This document shows, piece by piece, positions 48,323 to 62,717 of a DNA stretch of 64,000 nt (positions are counted from its first letter, which is position 1; each line of letters starts with the position of its first letter). The stretch comes from Elysia crispata. Its lineage: Eukaryota; Mollusca; Gastropoda; Plakobranchidae. The position numbers and the translations under genes were made by a program. Location of the stretch: positions 159,501-223,500 of the forward strand of contig JAWDGP010002497.1 in the NCBI GenBank assembly GCA_033675545.1. Reading direction: 5' to 3'. A model generated the notes under the pieces. That model ran no database searches, was not told the origin of the DNA, and was given only the letters and a program-made list of their open reading frames with translations.

Positions 48323-48822
48323 GCAAGGTAAGCCATACTATGATATTATTGTAGCGTTCATAGAACAGGTTCTGTACTTGTAATTTTTATTCAGGTTCAA
48401 AAATGTTTTAATGAGAAGAAATAGCAAAGGAAAATGGGAATAACAGAAAGTAAAAGGATGTCAAAGAGATAGAGGGAAGAAGATGAATTTTGAAAACTTT
48501 GTCTGCCTTTAAATCTATTTTAACAATCTCCCTTTTTTATATAATATTTTATGAAATATTTCTGTATCTATGTATAGTATGTAGATCTTATACCTTATTG
48601 GCATCTCTTGATATATTTGCATATTTCAATTTTTTAGACCTTGCATAATCTTTGACGTTGCATTTGAATAGATCATTGACACTACTGATAGTCAGTTTTA
48701 CTTATCAGTTTGGAAAAACTCCCTAGTCTATTGCAGTTTCAAACTCAAATGATCCGTGCTTTGCTGAACACAATACCTTCCAATGTACAGACTCTATCAA
48801 CATGATCTGTTCATAATCCCAG
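48323..48822. other. Noncoding, after Helitron fragment
   Basis: AT-rich sequence. No hairpin-CTRR Helitron end could be confirmed by eye. It may be intron of the GABA-B-like gene. Confidence 0.4.
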
Positions 48823-48991
48823 ATTCTGTTTTCAACTTTCATCTGTGATTGGTTCACTGCGTCCAAGCGTTGTGTTTGGTTGCAAGGGTATCCTGATCAT
48901 CTTTGGCATCTTCCAGGCCTATGAGACCCAAAGAGTGAGACTTAAACAAGTCAATGATTCCAGGTTTGTTCGCATTAGCATCAACAATCTT
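48823..48991 (+). CDS. GABA-B-receptor-like exon (class C GPCR, TM5 region)
   Basis: Encodes VVFGCKGILIIFGIFQAYET, then QVNDSRFVRISINN. GABA-B receptors have [20 protein letters not shown] followed by NDSKYIGMSVYN, so this is the fifth transmembrane helix and the loop into the sixth. The proposed acceptor is AATCCCAG at 48815-48822, and the donor is the weak GTGGCT after 48991, which leaves phase 0 for the next exon. Boundaries are inferred. Upstream exons of such a gene were not found in the window, so this may be a gene with very large repeat-filled introns or a fragment. Confidence 0.55.
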
Positions 48992-50089
48992 GTGGCTAGG
49001 AACCAAAACCAATTTCTATCCTTTAAATTTTTATATATATTTAAGATAAATTAGAAAGTAAAGGGTTTTCTTCGAATCCACAAGGTTTTTGGCTGTTGAG
49101 ATTTAATGAGAAAATATAGAGCCAGCAGTCTTAGTCACAGAAAGCAGCAGTTGTGTAAATATCATAAGCTAACTAAACTGATACTTTTTTTAATGGATTT
49201 TAATTGAGGAATCTTGTTTAAAAACCCTCTGTGGCTCTCATTAATTATTTAAAACATTGTCTAAGAAGTGTCATTCAGTTCCAACAACAGAGAGGACAAA
49301 TACTCAGTCATATTTTTTTTTATAGTTTTCTTTATTTAAAAACAAAAGTAGGCATCAAATTCATACCAGATTGTCAAGTTATGTGGAATCAATTTCAAAT
49401 TTTTACAGCACAAACATTTTCGAAGTATTGGCATTGTTATCAAATTTTCCTTGATATGCTTTTCACGCATTATGAAGACACGTTGGGCTGTCTTGTAAAT
49501 GAGATTGGAAAAAAATGGCAAGACTTTTCTTTTAAACATCACAATGTATATTTTTTATGGTGCTGATTGCATTTTGTTTAAGATATGTTTATTTTATAGA
49601 TTACTAGAACTGGCACAGTATACAAATATTTTTAACAAATAACCTCAGGTATCAAGATTTCAAATCATTGTTAGAGAAAAATTATATTTGAAGAGGGAAG
49701 CTGAAAGAATTGAAAAAAGCCATATTGAAATTAAATAAGCTTTTTGAATTAGATATTTCACTATTATAGGCTTCTTAAGAGAGTTATATAATTGAACACT
49801 TTAGCTGTTTATTTCTTTTAAACTTCAGATTTTTGTGTAAACAATGATTTATGAATATGTTTAAAAAAATCAAAGTAAATTTAGTATATTTTAACATGCA
49901 CAAGTCACATTTTAGCACTTTAAAATTTTTTTTATTGATCTGGCATTGATAAGTCTGTATTTCAGAGTAGTGTTAATTTTTTTCTTCCTTTTTTTTTTAT
50001 AAACTCAAGTATTTTGTGAAGAAATTTTTAACAGGGTGCTTCTTAACATTAAATTGAACGAAAATTTTTGCTTATGTGAAACATTGCAG
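48992..50089 (+). other. Probable intron of GABA-B-like gene
   Basis: AT-rich sequence between the two receptor exons; no other gene recognised. Confidence 0.45.
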
Positions 50090-50217
50090 GTGCTGTATGT
50101 TATTAGTGCCCCAATCTCACCCATCTTCAGCAAACAGGAAAACACGACATTTGATTTAGTCTCTCTGGCCATTGTGTTGTGCACCTGCCCTCTATGGGCC
50201 TCATCATTATTCGAGAG
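50090..50217 (+). CDS. GABA-B-receptor-like exon (TM6-TM7)
   Basis: Clear acceptor CATTGCAG and donor GAGAG|GTATTG. Its 42 codons read VLYVISAPISPIFSK, a short polar loop (QENTTFD), then LVSLAIVLCTCPLWASSLF. Length and hydrophobic pattern match TM6, loop and TM7 of GABA-B receptors (vertebrates: IGAAVSFLTRDQPNVQFC, then IVALVIIFCSTITLCLVF). No downstream exon was recognised before the transposon fragments. Confidence 0.55.
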
Positions 50218-50618
50218 GTATTGTTATGATGTTTTAATTGTTGTATGCCATAAGAGCAGCATTGATCAGTTGATTTTTACACACTAGAAGCGTCTTACGC
50301 AACTGTCCAAGCATTTTTTTTTTACTGCTGAGCAGGTTTCCACAACCGTGAGAGCACATGGACCAAAGCTTTTTGGACAATAACTATGCTCGCAGCTGCT
50401 GTGGCAACAGTCTTGTAAGGCCTACTGTGCTGTCACAGTTTGTTTCGTTTCATACAAAGTATTTCCAAAGTGGGCGTTGAGTTATTATAGTTAAACCTCT
50501 AGATCTAGTACCATTACAAGCATGATAAAAGATGAAGAGAAGGGGAAATTTAGTCCAATGGCAAGATTGACGCCTGTATCCAAATCTAGTTCAACAGAAG
50601 GAAAAATTGTCTTTTGAA
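50218..50618. other. Noncoding spacer
   Basis: No feature recognised between the receptor exon and the LINE fragment. Confidence 0.4.
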
Positions 50619-51360
50619 CTCATCAATCAATCAGTTAGGTGCCGTGCTCTTTAGCATTGCCGATCATGACTTTCCACACATCTCTATCCCTCATCACTTT
50701 CAGTGCTTCTGTCACTCGTCCTACTTTGATAGTCCATCCAACATCTTTTGATGCTGTTTTGGTACAATCATTCCAGTTGTCACAAGATTTTGTACTTTCT
50801 CTCTTCTCTTGACATGTCCAAAAAAGGTTGCCTGGCGTTTACTTATTCTATTTATGCTGAATCTTGTAGTGTCGGCTTCTTGTAACAGTTTTGGTTGATT
50901 TCTTTACAGTCCATGAGATTTGTGGAATCTCATTTTGTTGTCTCCAGTTTCTTTTGTAACTGTTTTGAAATTGTGCAAGCTTTGCATTGATACATCAGAA
51001 TGGGTTCAATAGAGCACTTCAGGGCTCTTCTTTTTGTGCGAATTGAGATGTGGTTATTTGTTAGTATAGATTTCATTCTCTGGAAGCTCAGTGTAAGTTA
51101 CGTCCATCACTTGATATTAAAGTACCCAAGTATTTGAATTGACCCCTTTGCTTGAGTTTATTACCTTTGATAAAGATGTTGATGTGCGGAGACTATAACT
51201 TTGACTAATCACCATTAGTTCTATCTTTTTGCTATTCAATTGCAACCCTTTTTTCTGCTCTCTTCTTCAAAAATCGTTAATAATTGTCGCAAGTCTTCTT
51301 TATTTTCTGGAATTAATACAGTGTCATCAGCGTATCTCAACATGGAGCCAAATTCTGTTC
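50619..51360 (-). mobile_element. 5'-truncated LINE (RTE-like) 3' end with reverse transcriptase remnant
   Basis: On the minus strand it reads LRYADDTVLIPENKEDL, with the catalytic YADD at 51323-51334. Then, after a frame change, come NIFIKGNKLKQRGQFKYLGT and LISSDGRN, and at the 3' end VGRVTEALKVMRDRDVWKVM. The C-terminal motif is typical of RTE-type and related LINEs. The element ends with a TGATTGATTGA tail at about 50622-50636. Frameshifts and stops show it is dead. Confidence 0.75.
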
Positions 51361-51719
51361 ACTTTTAGTTTGTCAGCAACTTGCCATAAGCCCATAAATC
51401 TAGCACCCTTATCTGACAGCTCACAGTGGATGGGTGGACACTGTCTCTTCCCAGGAATTTTACCCGCGCAGTAGAAAAAGGCATGCAGCTGGAATGCGTG
51501 GAATGCAATTCACACTACTTTTTAAACACAAAATTGCAAAACATGCAATACAGATGTCATTTCCCAATAAAATTTCATTTTCAAATTTTTTTGCGGGGTA
51601 TATTATTAACTATTTTTGTTGTTGTCTGGGTTTTGTCTGTGGTACAAGGGAGTTGAGTTCTGGGGCTGTCAACAGCAAGACGTTTTCTATTATATTTTTC
51701 ATTCTATTTTTATCATTTC
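51361..51719. other. Noncoding, between LINE and RAG1-like fragment
   Basis: No clear coding match. It may hold the decayed 3' end of the minus-strand transposon. Confidence 0.4.
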
Positions 51720-54221
<2,502 letters not shown>

Positions 54222-54470
54222 CTATGAATTAGGGGCCCTGCTCTTTACAGTAGGCGATCATGACCTTCTGCGCATCTCTATACCTTGATGCTGTTAGTGC
54301 CTCTGTCACTCATTTTACATTTAGCCACTTATCTTTTCTCGCTTCTTTCCCCTGCTGCCGTTTCCTTTAAAATAAATCGAGTTGCCACAAGATGTTTCAG
54401 TTTTTTTTTTCCTCATCACATGGCCCAAAAAGACTGCCTATAGTTTACATATGGTATTTATGAGCATTTT
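54222..54470 (-). mobile_element. Fragment of the same LINE 3' end
   Basis: Shares GATCATGACCTTCTGCGC-type and CTCTGTCACTC phrases and the order of the 50.65-50.83 kb LINE tail, in the same minus orientation, with more divergence. Only about 250 bp remain. Confidence 0.6.
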
Positions 54471-54530
54471 GGACTTTCGATCCAGAACAAAACGATTTTA
54501 ACTGAATGGTGGACACTTGAATAAATCCAT

Positions 54531-54597
54531 ACTCTATAGCCACACTGATGAGTCGTAATACGACGAAACACATCCTAGAATGTGTCTGTGGATGAGT
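54531..54597 (+). ncRNA. Hammerhead self-cleaving ribozyme (type I)
   Basis: All core elements are present. CTGATGA lies at 54545-54551. Stem II is GTCGT (54552-54556) paired with ACGAC (54560-54564) over an AAT loop. GAAA lies at 54565-54568. Stem III is ACACAT (54568-54573) paired with ATGTGT (54580-54585) over a CCTAGA loop. The GTC cleavage triplet is 54584-54586, with predicted cleavage after C54586. Stem I is CCACA (54540-54544) with TGTGG (54587-54591), an internal loop (TATAG / AT), and ACTC (54531-54534) with GAGT (54594-54597). Stem I is the open helix, so this is type I. In animals such motifs occur in small retroelements (retrozymes, Penelope-like elements, satellite families). 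Confidence 0.9.
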
Positions 54598-54945
54598 GAA
54601 AAAAATTATTGTTCCTTTATGCAAATATTTCCCCTTAAAAACGATTGATAATCTTGACTGGGGGACGGAATTCCTCCATCCTCCCTAATTTATAATAGGT
54701 TTAATCGTAGATAAAAAGAAACTTGCTCAGTTTTATTTTTTTTTTGTATTATTAGATTTTCTAAAAATGTTCAATTTCACTTTTTTTCTAAACCTGTAAA
54801 GTTCTATTTAGATAATTACTAAAATCTGATGAGATTAAATTAGCTCTTGAAACAAAGAATTTTGTGCAATTATTATAAACTATCTTTATGTAAATTGTAT
54901 CTCATTATTTCATATACAATATATTTCAAATTTGATATATATCTA

Positions 54946-55858
54946 GCTAAGGTTTCACCCGCCCCCCATATTAATCTTTCTTTTTTGTGATTCCTTTTCA
55001 GAAGTAAAATGTGGGACCTTGTTTGAATCCTCAAAGCTTTCTTATCATCCAGTTTTTATTTCTCTTGACAACGCTTTTAAAGAGAACAGGGAAAATATAT
55101 TGACTGGAGTAAATTAATTAATATGTGAACAAAAATCTTATGTGAATTATCAGTTGTGCTTTATTGTAATGCAATGTAAGCTGAAAGTCAAACAGATTAA
55201 AGTTCATTTAACAGGCAATGCCCCTATATGTATTATCTCTTTTAATGAAAATGTCATATTCGTTTATGTTATATACATAAGTTTCATTGACGTTATTTTT
55301 TTAGACTGTATTATGTGTCTTTTTTAGGTAACTGTGTATTATAAAATTATTTCTTTTTATATTATTATAATTTGGATTTCTCTGAATAAACTCAGATAAC
55401 ACTCTTATCTGTCTTTGTTATTTTTTATATTGTTCCTGTTTTTAATACCTCCCACATTCAATACATTGAGAGTTTAAACCCAAAGGTTTTCGTATGTGTT
55501 TAAGGTATTTATCAAGTGATTTCAATTCATTGCAATTTGCACAGAGTTTAAGATCCGTCATTTTTATACGAAAGAAATATTGAACTCCATTTAAAGTAAT
55601 AGAAACATACAACTGCCACATAGATGGTGAATCAATATTGAATAATTAAATAGGGGTGAGAAATTCTTCTATACTTCTATCTCTATAAACAAGCATAATA
55701 ACAAAATATCATTACAATAGAATAGAATTCGAAATAAAAAATCAAAACGGTAGAATCGATTTCGATTTTTTCTTTCTCTATACTAATACAATACCAATGC
55801 TGTAGAATCGAAATGATTTCTATAAATCATCAAAATAATACCATATTATCAAAATATA
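54946..55858. repeat. Left inverted arm (~0.9 kb)
   Basis: Reverse-complement partner of 61994-63437. The inner boundary is where both sides share TAAATCATCAAAATAATACC. It contains a small minus-strand zinc-motif open frame. Confidence 0.8.
55442..55561 (-). CDS. Small C4 zinc-motif open frame in left arm (likely decayed gene)
   Basis: 39 residues starting MTDLKLCANCNELKSL, with C7, C10, C33 and C36. The second pair lies in SQCIECGRY, just before the stop. A CxxC-NELKSLDKY-CxxC layout resembles the zinc ribbon in front of HNH-type or other mobile-element nucleases. The reading frame beyond the stop keeps codon-like text (LSEFIQRNPNY), which suggests an originally longer protein. The right arm has the same start without the second CxxC. 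Function unknown. Confidence 0.35.
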   Translation of the reverse strand: MTDLKLCANCNELKSLDKYLKHIRKPLGLNSQCIECGRY

Positions 55859-56142
55859 ATCGAATTTGAGACTAATCTTGATTTACCCAAGCAGGATATA
55901 GCTGGTAACAATCAGCGGCTGCATATATTATATTTTATAATTACATGTTCTCTTAATATAACAAAAATGACACGATTTTTTTTTTTTTTTGGGGGGGGGG
56001 GGGGGGTTGAGTGAATGGGCAATAAGGTTTTTAACTGGAGTTGGAGTAAATCTTTACGATTGGACTGATGACTCGAAAAAGATCGAGATGTAGATAGAGA
56101 TAAAAGATCTGAGACGGGCTAAAAGGATAATAGTTATTGTGA
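55859..56142. other. Spacer between left arm and minisatellite
   Basis: Includes a T run followed by a G run at about 55978-56006. No inverted partner was noticed. Confidence 0.6.
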
Positions 56143-59100
56143 AATTCCAATATGAATGCTAATTAATTCTATTTTGGTAATCTATATAAATTATAATTAG
56201 CATAATTCCAATATGGCCGATAGTTAATTCTATTTTGGCCATCTCTACAATTAGCATAATTCCAATATGGCCGCCGATTAATTCTATTTTGGCCATCTCT
56301 ATAATTAGCATAATTCCAATTTCATTTTGGTAATCTATATAAATACAATAAATCCAATATGGCCGCCGGTTAATTCTATTTTGGCCATCTCTATAATTAG
56401 CATAATGCCAATATGGCCGCCGGTTAATTCTATTTTCGCCATCTCTATAATTAGCATAATTCCAATATGGCCGCCGGTTAATTCTATTTTGGCCATCTCT
56501 ATAATTAGCATAATTCCAATATGGCCGCCGGTTAATTCTATTTTGGCCATCTCTATAATTAGCATAAATCCAATATGGCCGCCGGTTAATTCTATTTTGG
56601 CCATCTCTATAATTAGCATAATTCCAATATGGCCGCCGGTTAATTCTATTTTGGCCATCTCTATAATTAGCATAATTCCAATATGGCCGCCGGTTAATTC
56701 TATTTTGGTAATCTCTATAATTAGCATAATTCCAATATGGCCGCCAGTTAATTCTATTTTGGCCATCTCTATAATTAGCATAATTCCAATATGGCCGCCG
56801 GTTAATTCTATTTTGGCCATCTCTATAATTAGCATAATTCCAATATGGCCGCCGGTTAATTCTATTTTGGCCATCTCTATAATTAGCATAATTCCAATAT
56901 GGCCGCCAGTTTATTCTATTTTGGCCATCTCTATAATTAGCATAAATCCAATATGGCCGCCGGTTAATTCTATTTTGGCAATCTCTATAATTAGCATAAT
57001 TCCAATATGGCCGCCGGTTAATTCTATTTTGGTAATCTCTATAATTAGCATAATTCCAATATGGCCGCCGGTTAATTCTATTTTGGCCATCTCTATAATT
57101 AGCATAATTCCAATATGGCCGCCGGTTAATTCTATTTTGGCCATCTCTATAATTAGCATAATTCCAATATGGCTGCCGGTTAATTCTATTTTGGCCATCT
57201 CTATAATTAGCATACATCCAATATGGCTGCCGCTTAATTCTATTTTGGCCATCTCTATAATTAGCATAATTCCAATATGGCCGCCGGTTAATTCTATTTT
57301 GGCCATCTCTAAAATAAGCATAATTCCAATATGGCTGCCGGTTAATTCTATTTTGGCCATCTCTATAATTAGCATAATTCCAATATGGCCGCCGGTTAAT
57401 TCTATTTTGGTAATCTCTATAATTAGCATAATTCCAATATGGCCGCCTGTAAATTCTATTTTGGCAATCTCTATAATTAGCATAATTCCAATATGGCCGC
57501 CGGTTAATTCTATTTTGGCCATCTCTATAATTTGCATACATCCAATATGGCCGCCGGTTAATTCTATTTTGGCCATCTCTATAATTAGCATAATTCCAAT
57601 ATGGCCGCCGGTTAATTCTATTTTGGCCATCTCTATAATTAGCATAATTCCAATATGGCCGCCGGTTAATTCTATTTTGGTAATCTCTATAATTAGCATA
57701 ATTCCAATATGGCCGCCGGTTAATTCTATTTTGGTAATCTCTATAATTAGCATAATTCCAATATGGCCGCCGGTTAATTCTATTTTGGCCATCTCTATAA
57801 TTAGCATAATTCCAATATGGCCGCCGGTTAATTCTATTTTGGCCATCTCTATAATTAGCATAAATCCAATATGGCCGCCGGTTAATTCTATTTTGGCCAT
57901 CTCTATAATTAGCATAAATCCAATATGGCCGCCGGTTAATTCTATTTTGGCCATCTCTATAATTAGCATATTTCCAATATGGCCGCCAGTTAATTCTATT
58001 TTGGCCATCTCTATAATTAGCATAATTCGATAATGGCCGCCGGTTAATTCTATTTTGGTAATCTATATAAATACAATAAATCCAATATGGCCGCCAGTTA
58101 ATTCTATTTTGGCCATCTCTATAATTAGCATAATTCCAATATGGCCGCCGGTTAATTCTATTTTGGCCATCTCTATAATTAGCATAAATCCAATATGGCC
58201 GCCGGTTAATTCTATTTTGGCCATCTCTATAATTAGCATAAATCCAATATGGCCGCCGGTTAATTCTATTTTGGCCATCTCTATAATTAGCATAATACCA
58301 ATATGGCCGCCGGTTAATTTTATCTTGGTAATCTCTATAATTAGCATAAATCCAAAATGGCCGCCGGTGAATTCTATTTTGGCCATCTCTATAATTAGCA
58401 TAATTTCAATATGGCGGCCGGTTAATTCTATTTTGGCCATCTCTATAATTAGCATAAATCCAATATGGCCGCCGTTTAATTCTATTTTGGCCATCTCTAT
58501 AATTAGCATAAATCCAATATGGCCGCCGGTTAATTCTATTTTGGCCATCTCTATAATTAGCATAAATCCAATATGGCCGTCGGTTAATTCCATTTTTGCC
58601 ATCTCTATAATTAGCATAATTCCAATATGGCCGCCGGTTAATTCTATTTTGGTAATCTATATAAATACAATAAATCCAATATGGCCGCCAGTTAATTCTA
58701 TTTTGGCCATCTCTATAATTAGCATAATTCCAATATGGCCGCCGGTTAATTCTATTTTGGCAATCTCTATAATTAGCATAAATCCAATATGGCCGCCGGT
58801 TAATTCTATTTTGGCCATCTCTATAATTAGCATAAATCCAATATGGCCGCCGGTTAATTCTATTTTGGCCATCTCTATAATTAGCATAATTCCAATATGG
58901 CCGCCGATTAATTCTATTTTGGCCATCTCTATAATTAGCATAAATCCAATATGGCCGCCAGTTAATTCTATTTTGGCAATCTCTATAATTAGCATAATTC
59001 CAATATGGCCGCCGGTTAATTCTATTTTGGCCATCTCTATAATTAGCATAATTCCAATATGGCCGCCGGTTAATTCTATTTTGGCCATCTCTATAATTAG

Positions 59101-61993
59101 CATAATGCCAATATGGCCGCCGGTTAATTTTATTTTGGCCATCTCTATAATTAGCATAATTCCAATATGGCCGCCAGTTAATTCTATTTTGGCCATCTCT
59201 ATAATTAGCATAATTCCAATATGGCCGCCAGTTAATTCTATTTTGGCCATCTCTATAATTAGCATAATTCCAATATGGCCGCCAGTTTATTCTATTTTGG
59301 CAATCTCTATAATTAGCATAAATCCAATATGGCCGCCGGTTAATTCTATTTTGGCCATCTCTATAATTAGCATAAATCCAATATGGCCGCCGGTTAATTC
59401 TATTTTGGCCATCTCTATAATTAGCATAATTCCAATATGGCCGCCGGTTAATTCTATTTTGGTAATCTCTATAATTAGCATAATTCCAATATGGCCGCCG
59501 GTTAATTCTATTTTGGCCATCTCTATAATTAGCATAAATCCAATATGGCCGCCGGTTAATTCTATTTTGGCCATCTCTATAATTAGCATAATTCCAATAT
59601 GGCCGCCGGTTAATTCTATTTTGGTAATCTCTATAATTAGCATAATTCCAATATGGCCGCCGGTTAATTCTATTTTGGCCATCTCTATAATTAGCATAAT
59701 TCCAATATGGCCGCCAGTTAATTCTATTTTGGCCATCTCTATAATTAGCATAAATTTAATATGGCCGCCAGTTGATTCTATTTTGGCCATCTCTACAATT
59801 AGCATAATTCCAATATGGCCGCCGGTTAATTCTATTTTGGCCATCTCTATAATTAGCATAATTCCAATATGGCCGCCGGTGAATTCTATTTTGGCCATCT
59901 CTATAATTAGCATAAATCCAATATGGCCGCCAGTTAATTCTATTTTGGCCATCTTTATAATTAGCATTATTCCAATATGGCCGCCGGTTAATTCTATTTT
60001 GGCCGTCTCTATAATTAGCATAATTCCAATATGGCCGCCATTTAATTCTATCTTGGGCATCTCTATAATTAGAAAAATTCCAATGTGGCCGCCATTTAAC
60101 TCCATTTTGGCAGCCTCTATAATTAGCATAATTCCAATATGGCCGCCGGTGAATTCTATGTTGGTAATCTTTATCATTAGCATAATTCCAATATGGCCGC
60201 CGGTTAATTCTATTTTTTCCATCTCTATAATTAGAATAATTACAATATACCCGCCGGTTAAATCTATTCTGGCAATATCTATAATTTGTGTAATTCCAAC
60301 ATGGCCGCCAGTTAATTCTATTTTGGTAATCTCTATAATTAGCATAAATCCAATATGGCCGCCGGTTAATTCCAATTTGGAAATCTCTATAATTAGCATA
60401 ATTCCAGTATGGCCGCCGGTTAATTCTATTTGGATAACATCTATAATTAGCATAATTCCAATATGGCCGCCAGATAATTCTTTTTTAGTAATTTCTATAA
60501 TTAGCATAATTCCAATATGGCCGCCGGTTACTTGTATTTTAGTCATCTCTATAATTAGCATAAATCCAATATGGCCGCCGGTTAATTAATTTTTGGCAAT
60601 CTCTATAATTAGCATAATTGCAATATGGCCGCCGGTTTATTCTATTTTAACAATCTCTATAATTAGCATAATTTCAATATGGCCGCTAGTTAATTCTATT
60701 TAGGCAATGTATATATTTAGTATAATCCAATATGGCCGCCAGTTAATTCCAATTTTGAAGTCTCTATAATTAGCATAATTCCAATATGGCCGCCGATTAA
60801 TTCTATTTTGGCCATCTCTATAATTAGCATAATTCCAATATGGCCGCCAGTTTATTCTATTTTGGCAATCTCTATAATAAGCATAAATCCAATATGGCCG
60901 CCGGTTAATTCTATTTTGGCAATCTCTATAATTAGCATAAATCCAACATGGCCGTGGTTATTTCTATTTTGGCAATCTCTATAATTAGCATATTTCCAAT
61001 ATGGCCGCCGTTTAATTCTATTTTGGCCATCTCTATAATTAGCATAATTTCAATATGGCCACCAGTTAATTCTATTTAGGCAATGTGTATATTTAATATA
61101 ATCCAATATGGCCGCCAGTTAATTCCAATTTTAAAGTCTCTATAATTAGCATATTTCCAATATGGCCGCCGATTAATTCCAATTTAGTAATCTCTATAAT
61201 TAGCAGAATTCCAATATGGCCGCCAGTTTATTCTATTTTGGCAATCTCTATAATACGCATAAATCCAATATGGCCGTGGTTATTTGTATTTTGGCAATCT
61301 CTATAATTAGCATATTTCCAATATGGCCGCCGTTTAATTCTATTTTGGCAATCTCTATAATTAGCATAAATCCAATGTGGCCGTGGTTAATTTTATTTTG
61401 GCAATCTCTATAATTAGCATATTTCTAATATGGCCGCCGTTTAATTCCAATCTAGTAATCTCTATAATTAAAAAAATTCCAATATGGCCGCCGGTGAATT
61501 CTTTTTTGGCAATCTCTATAATTAGCATATTTACCAATATTTTCCGTTTTATAAGTTAATTAATTGGAAGTCTCTACAATTAGCATATTTCTAATATGGC
61601 CGCCGGTTACTTCCAATTTGGTAATCTCTATAATTAGCATAATTCCAATATGGCCGCCAGTGTATTCTATTTTTGTACTTTCCATAATTAGCATAATTCC
61701 AATATGGCCGCCAGTTTATTCTATTTTGGCAATCTCTGTAATAAGCATAAATTTAATATGGCCGCCAGTTTATTTAATTTGGGCAATCTCTATAATTAGC
61801 ATAATTTCAATATGGCCGCCAGTTTATTCTCTTTCGGCAATCTCTATAATTAGCAGAATTCCAGTATTGCGGCCGGTGAATTCTATTTTAACAATCTCTA
61901 TATTTAGTATAATCCGATATGGCCGTGGTTAATTCTAGAGGCAATCTCTATATTCAGTATAATCTAATATGGCCGCCAGTTAAGTCTAATTTG
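56143..61993. repeat. 54-bp minisatellite, ~108 units
   Basis: About 5.85 kb of units carrying CCAATATGGCCGCCGGTTAA, then TTCTATTTTGGCCATCTC and TATAATTAGCATAA. The unit length of 54 bp is a multiple of three, so three strand/frame combinations stay open for hundreds of codons. The last ~1.5 kb (after ~60.5 kb) is more diverged, with deletions. A variant with ATATAAATACAATAAATCC occurs at 56329, 58057 and 58651, spaced exactly 32 and 11 units apart. Confidence 0.98.
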
Positions 61994-62255
61994 GAATTAT
62001 ATTTTATTATATTATTTGAAATAATATGGTATTATTTTGATGATTTATAGGGATCATTTCGATTCTACAGCATTGCTATTGTATTAGTATAGAGAAAGAA
62101 AAAATGGAAATCTTTCTACCGTTTTGAATTTTTTTTTTAATTTCCAATTCTATTCTATTGTAATAATATTTAATTATGCTTGATTTGTAGAGATAGAAAT
62201 GAAGAGGATTTTTTCACCCCTATTTAATTATTCAATATTGATTCACCATCTATGT

Positions 62256-62618
62256 TGCCTACGGCAAGCGATCATTTTCTTATGTAGCACCAACCATGTG
62301 GAATCGGCTCCCCAGATGTATCAGAGAGTCTGATTCCATAGAGACCTTTAAAAGGCAGCTTAAACACCATTTTTTATTCACCACAACGTATGCCCGGCAG
62401 TAGATGATGTTTTACTTGTATCATATTCTTAAGCAAAATTAATGTATGTTATGCATGTTATTTTTTATATAATATGTATGTTATTTTTTATGCTATGTAC
62501 GTCATTCTGTATGTTATGTATGTATGTTCAGGCCTTCTAGCCTGCTTCTATCTTATTCTTTTTCTTGTAAAGCGCATAGAGCATTTTAATCATTTGGATA
62601 TGCGCTATATAAATGCAC

Positions 62619-62707
<89 letters not shown>

Positions 62708-62717
62708 CATCATCATC
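62256..62717 (+). mobile_element. 5'-truncated LINE (CR1/L2-like) 3' end with (ATT)n tail
   Basis: Starts inside a C-terminal LINE protein sequence: FSYVAPTMWNRLPRCIRESD, then SIETFKRQLK. A 3' UTR ends GCGCTATATAAATGCACTT, followed by an ATT tail of about 90 bp. Near-identical 9-bp flanks, CATCTATGT at the left and CATCTTTGT at the right, look like a target-site duplication. Comparison with the left arm of the host element shows the uninterrupted site. Confidence 0.78.

Noticed and set aside
54824..54855. CTGATGA and GAAAC motifs spaced 16 bases apart
   Set aside because: The intervening bases do not pair properly from the core, and no stem III with a GTC-type triplet follows.
58055..60589. 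844-codon plus-strand open frame, with similar frames of 568, 460, 424 and 370 codons in the 54-bp array
   Set aside because: The unit is 54 bp, a multiple of three without stops in several frames on both strands. Openness is a by-product of the repeat, and no non-repetitive protein text is present.
56143..61993. CRISPR-like regular repeats
   Set aside because: Units are contiguous tandem repeats without unique spacers, in a eukaryotic genome.
56150..61993. CArG boxes (serum response factor sites) in CCAATATGG
   Set aside because: The spacing has five A/T bases between CC and GG; a CArG box needs six.
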